From Clostridium hydrogeniformans DSM 21757 (lineage in GTDB: Bacteria > Bacillota > Clostridia > Clostridiales > Clostridiaceae), in NCBI RefSeq assembly GCF_000686705.1, contig NZ_JMLJ01000012.1, forward strand, positions 92,301-156,300: 64,000 bases of DNA, given 5' to 3'. The position numbers and the translations under genes were made by a program. Of the stretch, positions 43,976-52,542 are shown piece after piece. The notes beneath the pieces are model-generated. The model did not search any database. It was not told the DNA's origin and saw only the letters and a program-made list of their open reading frames with translations. Position 1 is the first letter of the stretch. Every line of letters begins with the position of its first letter.

Positions 43976-44470
43976 ATGAACTATTTTTATCCTGATGATT
44001 TAGATGAATTTGAAGGTGTTAGATTTTTTAGGGAATATGAAGGAGATGTTGGGGAATATGAAATTGAAGTTTTAAATCCTTATGAGCAAAACTTCACTGT
44101 GATGGATGATGAAACTAGAGGATTTATGCCTCCACCACGTCCTCCTAGTGGAAATATGCCCCCTGGTGGAAACATGCCTCCTGGCGGTAGTTCTTCTCAA
44201 GCCCCTAAGTCTGCTCCTCCTCCTTACATTCCAAGTAAAACACAAAAAGGGGTTAAATCTATGGCACCAGGTGCTAAGGCAGTTGATCCTGGTTCTATAA
44301 GACCTTGTCTATTTAGGTTCACTTACATTTGGCAAACTAATGGACGAGGATATTGGGCATACTTAACTTATATAGGTCCGAGATCTTTAGCTGGTTGGAG
44401 ATGGATGGGCTGGAGATGGATTTATTTTGGTCTAGACTTAAACAGAGTTGAGAGCTTCTACTGTATTTAA
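43976..44470 (+). CDS. Pro/Gly-rich protein with aromatic C-terminal module
   Basis: A 164-aa protein of unknown function. An acidic N-terminal part (1-45) is followed by a low-complexity linker (about 51-92) with PPSGNMPPGGNMPPGG and APPPYIPSK. The C-terminal domain (about 108-164) is very rich in Trp, Tyr and Arg: RPCLFRFTYIWQTNGRGYWA, GWRWMGWRWIYFGLDLNR, ending FYCI. AGGAG lies 6 bases before the ATG. There is no signal peptide. The layout resembles clostridial spore-surface or envelope proteins, but this is only an impression. It is monocistronic. Confidence 0.6.
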   Translation: MNYFYPDDLDEFEGVRFFREYEGDVGEYEIEVLNPYEQNFTVMDDETRGFMPPPRPPSGNMPPGGNMPPGGSSSQAPKSAPPPYIPSKTQKGVKSMAPGAKAVDPGSIRPCLFRFTYIWQTNGRGYWAYLTYIGPRSLAGWRWMGWRWIYFGLDLNRVESFYCI

Positions 44471-44494
44471 TATCTTTTGAAATTATATACTTTT

Positions 44495-44535
44495 AGACTT
44501 TATTACTAATTAATACTTATTTAGTAATAAAGTCT
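44495..44535 (+). terminator. Terminator of the Pro/Gly-rich gene
   Basis: Perfect 15-bp stem (AGACTTTATTACTAA and complement), 11-base loop, then TTTGTTT. Confidence 0.85.
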
Positions 44536-44547
44536 TTGTTTATATAG

Positions 44548-44602
44548 GAACCTTATAATTATACTCTCCTCTTCTTAAAGGAACATAATAATTATAAGGT
44601 TC
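44548..44602. repeat. 15-bp inverted repeat with 25-base loop
   Basis: GAACCTTATAATTAT and its exact complement. It lies right after the terminator above and far from any start codon. It could be a second terminator for either strand or part of an unrecognised small RNA. Confidence 0.5.
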
Positions 44603-44791
44603 ATTCATTTTCATCTACTCTTCATCTTTAAGAAAAATTCCCCACTAATTAAGGTGAAATTTCTCACCCTTACCTTTAGATAGATACTCTTATCCTTATA
44701 AATATTGATTTTTATAGGTTACTTTTATCTTTTAGAAGTTTAAATTATAAATCATTATGCCTTTAAAATTTAACTTGTATAATAAATAAAC

Positions 44792-45403
44792 TTAAATATC
44801 ATTAATATAATTATTTATAACTCCATAATCCCCAACTACAAGAATTATATCTCCTTCTTCTATGGTAGCATAAGGACCTGGAGATATTATAAGATTCTGC
44901 CCCCTTCTAATACCAACAATTGTACCACCGGTATTTTGCCAAAATTTAAGTTCTTTTATTGTATCTCCACTTTTTTTCCATGGGCTTGGAATTTGAACTT
45001 CTACGGTATTTAATGGATTTACATTTTTAAGCCTATTTGACAAATCCGTTATTTTATTTATTAATTCGTTTACTTCCCCATCTATTTCCTTTCTTTTATC
45101 TATTAATTCCTCTAGCCTGTTTTTCATTGTACCTAGGCTCTCTACCTCTTGAAATCTTTCTATAAAAGAATAAGCCTTATCTTTAGATAATACGGTTATA
45201 CCACTTCCCTTAGATACTGTTAAAACCTCCATGTCTTCAAGAAGCTTTATAGATCTTCTTATGGTTTCTGGCGATACGTTATACTCACCAGCTAAGGTAG
45301 ATCTTCCATGAATTTTTTCCCCCTCATTAATTGAGCCATGATATATTCTATTGGCAACATCTAAGGCTATTTGTTTATATATTGGAGAAACTATTTTCTG
45401 CAC
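44792..45403 (-). CDS. GntR-type regulator with RCK_C (TrkA-C) domain, BusR-like
   Basis: A 203-aa regulator: GntR winged helix (residues 8-75, IYHGSINEGEKIHGRSTLAGEYNVSPETIRRSIK), a coiled-coil linker (about 83-118) and a C-terminal RCK_C domain (about 120-203, FWQNTGGTIVGIRRGQNLIISPGPYATIEEGDIILVVGD). Order and length match BusR, the c-di-AMP-responsive repressor of the betaine transporter in lactococci and streptococci. It is divergent from the carboxyethylornithine synthase gene (184 bp apart), its likely target. c-di-AMP binding here is inferred from the family. Confidence 0.85.
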   Translation of the reverse strand: MQKIVSPIYKQIALDVANRIYHGSINEGEKIHGRSTLAGEYNVSPETIRRSIKLLEDMEVLTVSKGSGITVLSKDKAYSFIERFQEVESLGTMKNRLEELIDKRKEIDGEVNELINKITDLSNRLKNVNPLNTVEVQIPSPWKKSGDTIKELKFWQNTGGTIVGIRRGQNLIISPGPYATIEEGDIILVVGDYGVINNYINDI

Positions 45404-45481
45404 TTTTTCTTCCCCCTATGATAGTTATGTATATTTTATTTCATTATTTTACATATTAAGAATAACACAAATTTCTCAACA

Positions 45482-45544
45482 AACAACTATTTTTGTTAAA
45501 TTCTATATACTTTTTTTGACAAGTAAAAACCTATATATTATAAT
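45482..45544 (+). promoter_or_regulatory. Sigma-A promoter and dyad upstream of the CEO synthase gene
   Basis: TTGACA (45516-45521), 17-bp spacer, TATAAT (45539-45544), a perfect consensus promoter. A dyad AACAA-N6-TTGTT lies at 45482-45497 just upstream of the -35, a possible operator for the divergent GntR-RCK_C regulator. Confidence 0.75.
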
Positions 45545-45587
45545 TAAGTTGTTACTATTTATTGTACAAAGAAAGGAGCGTGCATTA

Positions 45588-46526
45588 TTGAAATTAGGAT
45601 TTATAATTCCAAATCATCCAAGCGAACGTCGTGTAGCACTTTTACCAGAAGATATAATTGACTTTGAAAATGAACTCTTTATACAAAGGGGATTCGGAGA
45701 AACCCTAGGTATAGAAGATGAAGAATATGAGAAAAAGGGATGCACAATCCTAAGTAAAGAGGACATATTCAGCACTTGTGATGGTATCTTCTCATTAAAA
45801 AATCTAAAAGAAGATGACTATGATCTTATAAAGAATGACCAAATAATAATAGGTTGGACTCATCCTTACGGTTCAGGACGTGATTTCATGAAAGACATCG
45901 CAATTCCTAAAGATCTTTTAGTAGTTGATCTTGATAATATCCACCCTGCAGTATTCTATAAAAATCATGAACTTCCATTAAACTGGGTTCCAAAAAACTT
46001 TATTTATGAAAATAGCTTCATCGCAGGATATGCCTCAACTATTCATGGACTTATGAGCCATGGACTTATTCCTAATAACAACACCAATGTAGCTGTTTTA
46101 GGTTCTGGCAATGCGTCCCAAGGAGCTTATAAAGCAATTTCTATGTTTAATGTAAACTTAAGAATGTTCTATAGAAAAACTATGGATGAATTTTATGATA
46201 ATATAAATGATTTCCATGTAATAATCAATGGAATAGAAATTGAACCTGGCACTAATCCTATAATATCTAATGAAGATAAAAATAAGCTAAAAAAGGGATC
46301 ACTAATCATAGATGCTGCTGCTTGTGCAGGCAGAACCATTGAGGGTTCAAAACACACATCTTATGAAGAACCTCTATATATAGAAGAAGGGGTTTATTAT
46401 TATGCAATAAACAATTCACCCTCTATATTCTACAGAGAGTCTAGTAAATTTATAAGCAAATCCTTTAGTAAATACATCTACTCTAAGGATCTTAATGTTT
46501 ACAAAGAAATGTGTATAGATCTTTAA
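45588..46526 (+). CDS. ceo: N5-(carboxyethyl)ornithine synthase
   Basis: A 312-aa enzyme of the alanine dehydrogenase/transhydrogenase superfamily. It begins MKLGFIIPNHPSERRVALLP, almost the lactococcal CEO synthase N terminus, and holds the NAD(P) fold NVAVLGSGNASQGAYKA. It would condense ornithine with pyruvate and NADPH to the opine-like N5-(L-1-carboxyethyl)-L-ornithine. The start is TTG at 45588, 9 bases after AAAGGAG. A longer in-frame reading from 45351 has no site and covers the promoter. Length agrees with the L. lactis enzyme (about 313 aa). Confidence 0.88.
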   Translation: MKLGFIIPNHPSERRVALLPEDIIDFENELFIQRGFGETLGIEDEEYEKKGCTILSKEDIFSTCDGIFSLKNLKEDDYDLIKNDQIIIGWTHPYGSGRDFMKDIAIPKDLLVVDLDNIHPAVFYKNHELPLNWVPKNFIYENSFIAGYASTIHGLMSHGLIPNNNTNVAVLGSGNASQGAYKAISMFNVNLRMFYRKTMDEFYDNINDFHVIINGIEIEPGTNPIISNEDKNKLKKGSLIIDAAACAGRTIEGSKHTSYEEPLYIEEGVYYYAINNSPSIFYRESSKFISKSFSKYIYSKDLNVYKEMCIDL

Positions 46527-46552
46527 TATTTTCATTTCATTTTTTACCATGA

Positions 46553-46586
46553 AAAAAGAGATGCCTTTCTTTAAGCATCTCTTTTT
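46553..46586 (+). terminator. Terminator after ceo
   Basis: AAAAAGAGATGC / GCATCTCTTTTT perfect 12-bp stem, 26 bases after the stop codon. Confidence 0.85.
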
Positions 46587-46734
46587 ATATTTAGAGCCAT
46601 TGTAAATTATTTTATCCTTAATAATGATTTTTATCAGTAGAGAAAATCTATTGATATCCTATATTTTATTTCTAAATAAGATATCCTCATAGTTTTAATA
46701 AAGTCCTTAGCAAATTATTTATTAACATATAATG

Positions 46735-47523
46735 TTATATTTTAAACTTATGTTTCTTTATGATTTCTTTTCCTTTTTCACTTTCAATGAACTTCATAAA
46801 TTCATCTCCAAGTTCTTTCTTTTTAGAGTTTGTAGCCATCCAATACTCTGCTTTTTCATTTAAGTTTTCTTTGATTTCTATTTCTTTTATGCTATCCTTA
46901 ACATCATCTGTTACATCTGTTAGATATACAAAAGTAGCATCTCCTTCTTTTATCTTAACCTTATTTAATGCCATTTTAACATTAGCTTCATTTGAAACTA
47001 CCTTAGCCATTACCTTATCTTTGAATCCTTTATTTTCCTTGTCTACCTTGTCTATGATCTTTCTTGAGTACTTTCCTATTGGAACTTCCTCAGCACTCAT
47101 TACAAGCTTTTCTACAGATGTTAAATCTTCTAAAGAATTTATGGTTTTATTATCCTTATTAACAACTAAAACCACTTCATTAAATGCCATTACCTTACCT
47201 TCATTTACTAAAGACTTCTCATTAAGCTTTGAATAGTGTCCTTTGTCTGCAGATAAGAATAAATCAAAGTCTGCTCCACTTTCTATTTGAGTTCTTAGTG
47301 TACTAGAACCACCAAAGTTTGCAACTATTTCTCTATTTTTGTTTTCTTTTTCAAATTCCTTTTTTAAGTCATCCATAACTTCTGTTAAAGATGAAGCTGC
47401 AAATACTGTAATTTTCTCTTTCTTCTCCTCTTTCTTTGGTTCTTCTTTCTTACTTCCATTTCCACAAGCCACCAATGATAACATTAAAACTACTGAAATA
47501 ATAACTGATAAAAATCTTTTCAT
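46735..47523 (-). CDS. modA: Molybdate ABC transporter substrate-binding lipoprotein
   Basis: A 262-aa periplasmic-type binding protein with a lipoprotein signal (LMLSLVAC, Cys at residue 20). A Lys/Glu linker (25-36) is followed by the ModA core ITVFAASSLTEVMDDLKKEF, NFGGSSTLRTQIESGADFDLFLSAD and PIGKYSRKIID. It captures molybdate or tungstate outside the membrane. It is the last gene of the Moco operon, 3 bases after the MOSC gene. modB lies upstream with other genes between, and modC is not found in the window. Confidence 0.92.
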   Translation of the reverse strand: MKRFLSVIISVVLMLSLVACGNGSKKEEPKKEEKKEKITVFAASSLTEVMDDLKKEFEKENKNREIVANFGGSSTLRTQIESGADFDLFLSADKGHYSKLNEKSLVNEGKVMAFNEVVLVVNKDNKTINSLEDLTSVEKLVMSAEEVPIGKYSRKIIDKVDKENKGFKDKVMAKVVSNEANVKMALNKVKIKEGDATFVYLTDVTDDVKDSIKEIEIKENLNEKAEYWMATNSKKKELGDEFMKFIESEKGKEIIKKHKFKI

Positions 47524-47526
47524 TTT

Positions 47527-47958
47527 TTACTTTACCTCCTGAATTTCATCTCCAATTTTTACTTTTCCACCCTTTAATACTTTTGCAAATATACCATTAG
47601 TCGGCATTATACAGCTTCCTACAGTATAAAAAATATTACAAGGTTTATGACATTGTTTACCTATTTGGGTTACCTCAAGTAAAGTTTCCCCAACTGAAAG
47701 CTTAGTTCCTATTGGAAGGTTAACCAAATCCACTCCCTCTGTAACTAAGTTTTCACCAAAGTCTCCTAATTCTACCTTTCCTCCCTTTTCTCTAAATTCT
47801 GTAATCCTCTCCATTGCAAGAAGGCTTACTTGTCTATGCCAATCACCTGCGTGAGCATCACCTTTAAGACCATGATTTTCAATAAATTCACATTCCTTAA
47901 CATCAGCTTTTCCAATTCCCTTTTTATCACTTGTACACACTGCTAAAACTTTACCCAT
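47527..47958 (-). CDS. MOSC domain protein
   Basis: A 143-aa stand-alone MOSC (Moco sulfurase C-terminal) domain: ECEFIENHGLKGDAHAGDWHRQVSLLA, then VELGDFGENLVTEGVDL and the conserved Cys segment QIGKQCHKPCNIF (about residues 95-107). MOSC proteins handle molybdopterin-bound sulfur. In this operon it may help with sulfur or selenium loading of the cofactor. It lies 6 bases after moaA. Confidence 0.88.
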   Translation of the reverse strand: MGKVLAVCTSDKKGIGKADVKECEFIENHGLKGDAHAGDWHRQVSLLAMERITEFREKGGKVELGDFGENLVTEGVDLVNLPIGTKLSVGETLLEVTQIGKQCHKPCNIFYTVGSCIMPTNGIFAKVLKGGKVKIGDEIQEVK

Positions 47959-47964
47959 AACTAT

Positions 47965-48951
47965 TTATCCTCCTATTTGAGACATAAATCTAATGTCTAC
48001 ATTGTTCTTTTTTTCTCCAAAATTATGATGAGTTGGTTTATTATATATTGTATCTTTTATAATCATCTTAGCTTCTTCGTAGGTTTTTTCTCCCCTAAGT
48101 ATAGCCCTTAAGTCGGTTCCACTATTCCAATGAAGACACTGTTTTAGAAATCCATCACAGGTGAGCCTTATCCTATTACAATCACTGCAAAAACAGTTGC
48201 TTATAGGACTTATAAATCCTATGGTAGAAGTCTTACCTTTGCTTTCGTTGTAAAAGCTTTTGTATAACGCTGGGCCTCTTAGATTACTCTTTCTTGTTTC
48301 TTCCTCTATGTAAGTCCTTTCTTCCTTTATAACTTCTTCTATTTCCCCTGAAGTCATTCCTATAAAGTCCTTACCTTTTCCTATAGGCATAATTTCAATA
48401 AACCTAACTTTAATACCCTTATCTTCTGAAAATCTTACAAAGTCCATTATTTCATCTTGATTTTTCCCTTTAACTATTACTACATTAAGGCTAACTTCAA
48501 TTCCATATTCTATGGCCATGTCTATAGCCTTAAGAACTTTTTTAACATCCCCATTATGGGTTATATTTTTAAATCTATCTTCCCTAAAAGAATCTAGACT
48601 TATATTTACTCTATCTAAACCATTTTCTTTTAATGTTTTGATTTTTTCTGGTAATAATATTCCATTAGTTGTTATTGCAACTTCATTAACACCTGGTAAA
48701 CCCTTAACCTTTTTTATTAACTCTTCTATGCCTTCTCTTACTAAAGGCTCCCCCCCAGTAAATCTAAATTTATTGATTCCAAGTTCTGAGCCTATTTTAG
48801 CAACAGTATATATTTCCTCAAGAGTTAATACTTCTTCTTCTTTAAAAAAATTATTATACCCTGATGGCATACAATAGCTGCATCTTAAGTTACATCTATC
48901 TGTTAAAGATATTCTCATATAATTTATTTCTCTATCTAAGTTATCCTTCAT
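47965..48951 (-). CDS. moaA: GTP 3',8-cyclase MoaA
   Basis: A 328-aa radical SAM enzyme that starts molybdopterin synthesis from GTP. The radical SAM motif CNLRCSYC lies near residue 17, the SAM-binding FTGGEPLVREG near 63, and the C-terminal 4Fe-4S ligands in NCFCSDCNRIRLTCDGFLKQCLH. The usual C-terminal double Gly is present (QIGG). It lies between modB and the MOSC gene in the operon. Confidence 0.95.
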   Translation of the reverse strand: MKDNLDREINYMRISLTDRCNLRCSYCMPSGYNNFFKEEEVLTLEEIYTVAKIGSELGINKFRFTGGEPLVREGIEELIKKVKGLPGVNEVAITTNGILLPEKIKTLKENGLDRVNISLDSFREDRFKNITHNGDVKKVLKAIDMAIEYGIEVSLNVVIVKGKNQDEIMDFVRFSEDKGIKVRFIEIMPIGKGKDFIGMTSGEIEEVIKEERTYIEEETRKSNLRGPALYKSFYNESKGKTSTIGFISPISNCFCSDCNRIRLTCDGFLKQCLHWNSGTDLRAILRGEKTYEEAKMIIKDTIYNKPTHHNFGEKKNNVDIRFMSQIGG

Positions 48952-48967
48952 CCAATCCCCTCTTTAA

Positions 48968-49735
48968 TTAATACATTTCATATTTTTTTACTCCGAGGAT
49001 TACAGCTAAAGATATTATAACAAGAACCATAGAAATAGAAATTGATAAGTTTAAATCCCTTTCCAGTGCCATATAAATAGCCAATGGTAATGTTTGAGTT
49101 TTTCCTGTTAGATTACCTGCAAAAATTATAGTGGCTCCAAATTCTGATAGAGCTCTTGCCCAGCAAAGTATACTCTGGGTAACTATTGGCTTTCTGCACA
49201 TAGGCAGGGTTAACTTATAAAAAACCTGATAAGGCTTAAGTCCTAAATCCGCTGCTGCATCTTCTAAAGTTTTATCTACACTCTTAAAAATATGAGTTGT
49301 TGCTGTAATAAATTGAGGAAGTATTATAAAGGTTTGAGCCATTACTACTGCTATAAAAGAAAAAGATATATTTATTCCATAAAGATCTAGATACTTACCT
49401 ATAAAGCCTGCCCTTCCAAAGGATAGGAGTAATAGTATTCCAGCCACAGAAGGTGGCAAAACAGTTGGAAGTCTAAATACTATATGAAGAATTCCCTTTC
49501 CCTTAAAGTTATATCTTGCCATAAGCCATGATATGGGTATTCCTAAAATCAGCGTTGCTATAAGGGATATACCGGTACTTTTAAGACTTATAGCTATTGC
49601 CTTTAAAACATAATCACTTAGCATTGTTTTTATTGAAAATGTTGAATAAAGTAATATTGATACCATAGGCAAAAATAAAAATCCTGCCCCTAAAACCGTT
49701 ATTATTACTATTATTATTAAAGGCTTATTTTTCAT
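48968..49735 (-). CDS. modB: Molybdate ABC transporter permease
   Basis: A 255-aa permease with about five to six membrane helices and the EAA-type loop [26 protein letters not shown]. The start is placed at 49735 (MKNKPLII), overlapping the end of moaC by 11 bases. A further in-frame start at 49762 adds nine residues inside moaC. It partners with ModA for molybdate import, but the ATPase ModC is absent from this window, as far as I can see. Confidence 0.9.
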   Translation of the reverse strand: MKNKPLIIIVIITVLGAGFLFLPMVSILLYSTFSIKTMLSDYVLKAIAISLKSTGISLIATLILGIPISWLMARYNFKGKGILHIVFRLPTVLPPSVAGILLLLSFGRAGFIGKYLDLYGINISFSFIAVVMAQTFIILPQFITATTHIFKSVDKTLEDAAADLGLKPYQVFYKLTLPMCRKPIVTQSILCWARALSEFGATIIFAGNLTGKTQTLPLAIYMALERDLNLSISISMVLVIISLAVILGVKKYEMY

Positions 49736-50198
49736 AAATGTAGTGACCACTCTTTCCTCCAATCTTCTCTCTTAAATGTATACCCTCTATTGTCATAGCC
49801 TTATCTACTGCCTTACACATATCATATATTGTAAGAGCTGCAATAGATACTGCCGTTAATGCCTCCATTTCAACCCCAGTCTTACCTGTAGTCTTAACGT
49901 TAGCTCTTATTATAACTGAATTATTTTCATCATCTATCTCAAAATCTACCTCACATCCATTTATCATAATAGGATGACAAAGTGGTATTAAATCTGATGT
50001 TCTTTTACTTCCCATTATAGCTGCTACCCTTGATACTCCAAGAACATCACCTTTTTTCATATTTCCTTCTTTTATAAGATTCAATGTTTCTTTCTTCATT
50101 GTTATTTTGCCTTCTGCAAAAGCTATTCTTTCAGTTTCATTTTTATTTCCTACATCCACCATTATAGCTTTTCCATCTTTATCAAAATGAGTAAGCAC
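49725..50198 (-). CDS. moaC: Cyclic pyranopterin monophosphate synthase MoaC
   Basis: A 157-aa second enzyme of molybdopterin synthesis, acting on the MoaA product. It has [19 protein letters not shown] at the start, [19 protein letters not shown], and [28 protein letters not shown]. The start codon is GTG at 50198, 7 bases after GGGGG. A longer in-frame start at 50246 would overlap the preceding gene by 47 bases and is not conserved-looking. The stop codon of the previous gene ends 1 base away. Confidence 0.94.
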   Translation of the reverse strand: MLTHFDKDGKAIMVDVGNKNETERIAFAEGKITMKKETLNLIKEGNMKKGDVLGVSRVAAIMGSKRTSDLIPLCHPIMINGCEVDFEIDDENNSVIIRANVKTTGKTGVEMEALTAVSIAALTIYDMCKAVDKAMTIEGIHLREKIGGKSGHYIYEK

Positions 50199-50199
50199 A

Positions 50200-51222
50200 T
50201 TAAACCCCCTTTCCAAAATTACAATGTGGAAATCTACAAATTTCACAGTCTAAGCATAATCCACCATGTCCATAAGAACCTATGTCTTCCATAGTCAATT
50301 TTTCATCTGTTAGAATTCTTGGAAGAACTAAATCAAATGCTGTTCTCTTTGAATACATAACACATCCCGGAAGTCCAAGTATAGGAATCTCTCCCTTATA
50401 AGCAACTAAAAGCATTGCCCCTGGAAGGATTGGTGATCCATAAGTACAAAGCTCTGCTCCTGTACTTTTTATAGCTGTAGGTGTTAAATCGTCTGGGTCT
50501 ACTGACATTCCCCCTGTACATATAACTACCTCTGCTCCCTTTGCAATCCACTGTTCTATTGCTTCCTTTATTCTAGTTTCATTATCATCAACTATAACCT
50601 GTCCTAAAACCTCGCATCCATATTCTTCTACCTTTTTTCTTATAACAGGTCCAAAAGCATCTTTTATTCTTCCATGATAGACCTCATTTCCAGTAGTTAC
50701 TATTCCAATCTTCTTTGATTTAAAAGGTATAATTTCTACTATACTTTGTCCGGTTGCTATTTCCTCAGCTTTTCTTAACTTTTCTTCTTCTATTATTAGA
50801 GGAATTATCCTAGTTCCTGCAACCTTTTCTCCTTTTTTTATTGGAGTATTATTATGGACTGTTGCCATCATAATTTCTCCTAAGGTATTTATTTTAAATA
50901 AAAGATCTTTATTTATTTTTAAAAGCCCATTGTATTTAGCATAAAAATCTATCTTTCCTTCTTTTGTTTCTCCAAAGGTAAGTCCATCCCCCGCACTTAA
51001 ATCCCTTAATCTTTCTGCTGCATCATTTTCATGAACTATTCCCTCTGTTTGTTCCCAAACATATATATTGTCCTTACCACAAGATAATAGCTTAGGAATA
51101 TCCTCTTCTTTTATTATATGACCCTTTTTAAATGCTCTTCCTTTAAACTCCCCTGGAATAATTTGTGTTATATCATGACATAAAACACAACCTACTGCAT
51201 CTACTGTTCTTATTTTTTTCAT
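50200..51222 (-). CDS. MoeA-like molybdopterin-binding protein with Cys-rich tail
   Basis: A 340-aa protein: an N-terminal MoeA-like part ([20 protein letters not shown]), and a MoCF-binding domain with [21 protein letters not shown] and [20 protein letters not shown]. It is shorter than MoeA and ends in [18 protein letters not shown] with three or four Cys that could bind a metal. Such proteins occur in clostridial molybdenum-hydroxylase clusters and may replace MoeA for molybdenum insertion. It lies 17 bases after mogA. Confidence 0.85.
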   Translation of the reverse strand: MKKIRTVDAVGCVLCHDITQIIPGEFKGRAFKKGHIIKEEDIPKLLSCGKDNIYVWEQTEGIVHENDAAERLRDLSAGDGLTFGETKEGKIDFYAKYNGLLKINKDLLFKINTLGEIMMATVHNNTPIKKGEKVAGTRIIPLIIEEEKLRKAEEIATGQSIVEIIPFKSKKIGIVTTGNEVYHGRIKDAFGPVIRKKVEEYGCEVLGQVIVDDNETRIKEAIEQWIAKGAEVVICTGGMSVDPDDLTPTAIKSTGAELCTYGSPILPGAMLLVAYKGEIPILGLPGCVMYSKRTAFDLVLPRILTDEKLTMEDIGSYGHGGLCLDCEICRFPHCNFGKGV

Positions 51223-51239
51223 AGCTATTCCCCCTTAGG

Positions 51240-51731
51240 TTATTTCCTTGCACATTCTGTAGCATTAGCCTTTAGTATATCAAGACCATGTTTAACACTT
51301 GGCATAATATAATCTATAACCTCTTTAACTGCTTTTGGACTCCCTGGCATATTTATAATAAGAGTTTCCCCTCTTATACCACTAACCGCTCTTGAAAGCA
51401 TAGCCCTATCCGTTATTTTTAAGCTATACATAGTTATAGCTGTACTTATACCTTGTGCTTCCTTTTCTATAACCTTCTTTGTAGCCTCTGGAGTCACATC
51501 TCTTTTACTAAATCCAGTTCCTCCTGTTGTTAGGATAAGATCTACTTTAAGGGTATCACACATATACTTCATTTCTTGTATAAGATCTATTTCCTCATCT
51601 GGTAATACTACATACCTCTCAACTTTATATCCCAGTTTTTCTACTTCTTCTATTATTACTTTTCCACTTATATCTTCACGTTGACCCTTTGATCCTTTAT
51701 CACTTGCTGTAATTATTCCAACCTTATACAC
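51240..51731 (-). CDS. mogA: MogA/MoaB-type molybdopterin adenylyltransferase
   Basis: A 163-aa MoCF-domain protein: KVGIITASDKGSKGQREDIS at the N terminus, DLILTTGGTGFSKRDVTPEATK (molybdopterin-binding) near 80, and TLIINMPGSPKAVKE. It adenylates molybdopterin before molybdenum insertion. It starts directly after the XdhC-like gene (1-base gap) and is followed by the MoeA-like gene. Confidence 0.92.
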   Translation of the reverse strand: MYKVGIITASDKGSKGQREDISGKVIIEEVEKLGYKVERYVVLPDEEIDLIQEMKYMCDTLKVDLILTTGGTGFSKRDVTPEATKKVIEKEAQGISTAITMYSLKITDRAMLSRAVSGIRGETLIINMPGSPKAVKEVIDYIMPSVKHGLDILKANATECARK

Positions 51732-51732
51732 A

Positions 51733-52539
51733 CTATTCCCCTCCCCTTATATCTTTTATGTGTTCTAAAGTTCCCCTATTTTTTATAAGTAATATTTCAG
51801 CTAATGCACTAAATGCTACCTCTTCTGCTGATGGTGAAGATAAATTAAGTCCTATTGGTGCATATACCTTTTCTAATGTATCCTCTTTTGTAATATTATC
51901 TTTTAGAAGCTTTTCTTTTAATGTAGTCCACTTTTTCCTACTTCCTACAACTCCTATATATGGAACATCTTTATTTATAACTGCCTTTAGTGTTTCATAA
52001 TCTCCATTAAATCCACTTGACGCTATTACCATATAGGTATTCTTGGTAATTTTAATACTAGAAACCTTTTCATAAAAGTCTCCACATAAAACCTCATATG
52101 CATTTTTAAATCTATCTTTATTTGCAAATTCTTTCCTATCATCTATAACTGTTACATTAAATCCTATGGTATTAGCTATATTATAAAGAGAAAATCCAAC
52201 ATGTCCTCCGCCACATATTATAAGGGATGGTCTTGGTTTAAAGATTTTTATAAAACCTTTAGCACTTCCACCTAGCTCTAGCCCATTAGTATTTTCACTT
52301 ATCTTTTCCTCAAAAGTTTCATCTTTACCTAATTGTAGATTCTTTGAAGCTTTTTGAATAATCCTATACTCAAAACTTCCTCCACCAACTGTTCCCTTTA
52401 TAGACCCATCCTCAAAAACAGCCATGGTAAATCCTTGCTTTCCAGAAGTTGATCCTATGGTTTCTGTTAATGTTACCATAGCTACACTTTCTCCCTCTTG
52501 AAGCTTATTATATATTTCCTTAAGCATCATGTCTTCCAT
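51733..52539 (-). CDS. XdhC/CoxI-family maturation protein
   Basis: A 268-aa protein of the XdhC/CoxI family: LQEGESVAMVTLTETIGSTSGKQG at the N terminus, GTVGGGSFEYRIIQKA, and a Rossmann fold SLIICGGGHVGFSLYNIANTIG followed by VIASSGFNGDYETLKAVI, GVVGSRKKW. Family members bind Moco and insert its terminal sulfur into xanthine dehydrogenases. Here it lies between yqeB and mogA in a selenium-dependent hydroxylase set, so it may carry the selenium-modified cofactor. Confidence 0.88.
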   Translation of the reverse strand: MEDMMLKEIYNKLQEGESVAMVTLTETIGSTSGKQGFTMAVFEDGSIKGTVGGGSFEYRIIQKASKNLQLGKDETFEEKISENTNGLELGGSAKGFIKIFKPRPSLIICGGGHVGFSLYNIANTIGFNVTVIDDRKEFANKDRFKNAYEVLCGDFYEKVSSIKITKNTYMVIASSGFNGDYETLKAVINKDVPYIGVVGSRKKWTTLKEKLLKDNITKEDTLEKVYAPIGLNLSSPSAEEVAFSALAEILLIKNRGTLEHIKDIRGGE

Positions 52540-52542
52540 AAA

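Noticed and set aside
44103..44230. CRISPR or long tandem repeat in the Pro/Gly-coding stretch
   Set aside because: The repeats are short coding repeats (NMPPGG) without spacer structure. No CRISPR array or insertion sequence was seen anywhere in the window.
45351..45587. A 79-residue N-terminal extension of the carboxyethylornithine synthase
   Set aside because: It would overlap the divergent regulator and the consensus promoter, and family members start at MKLGFI.
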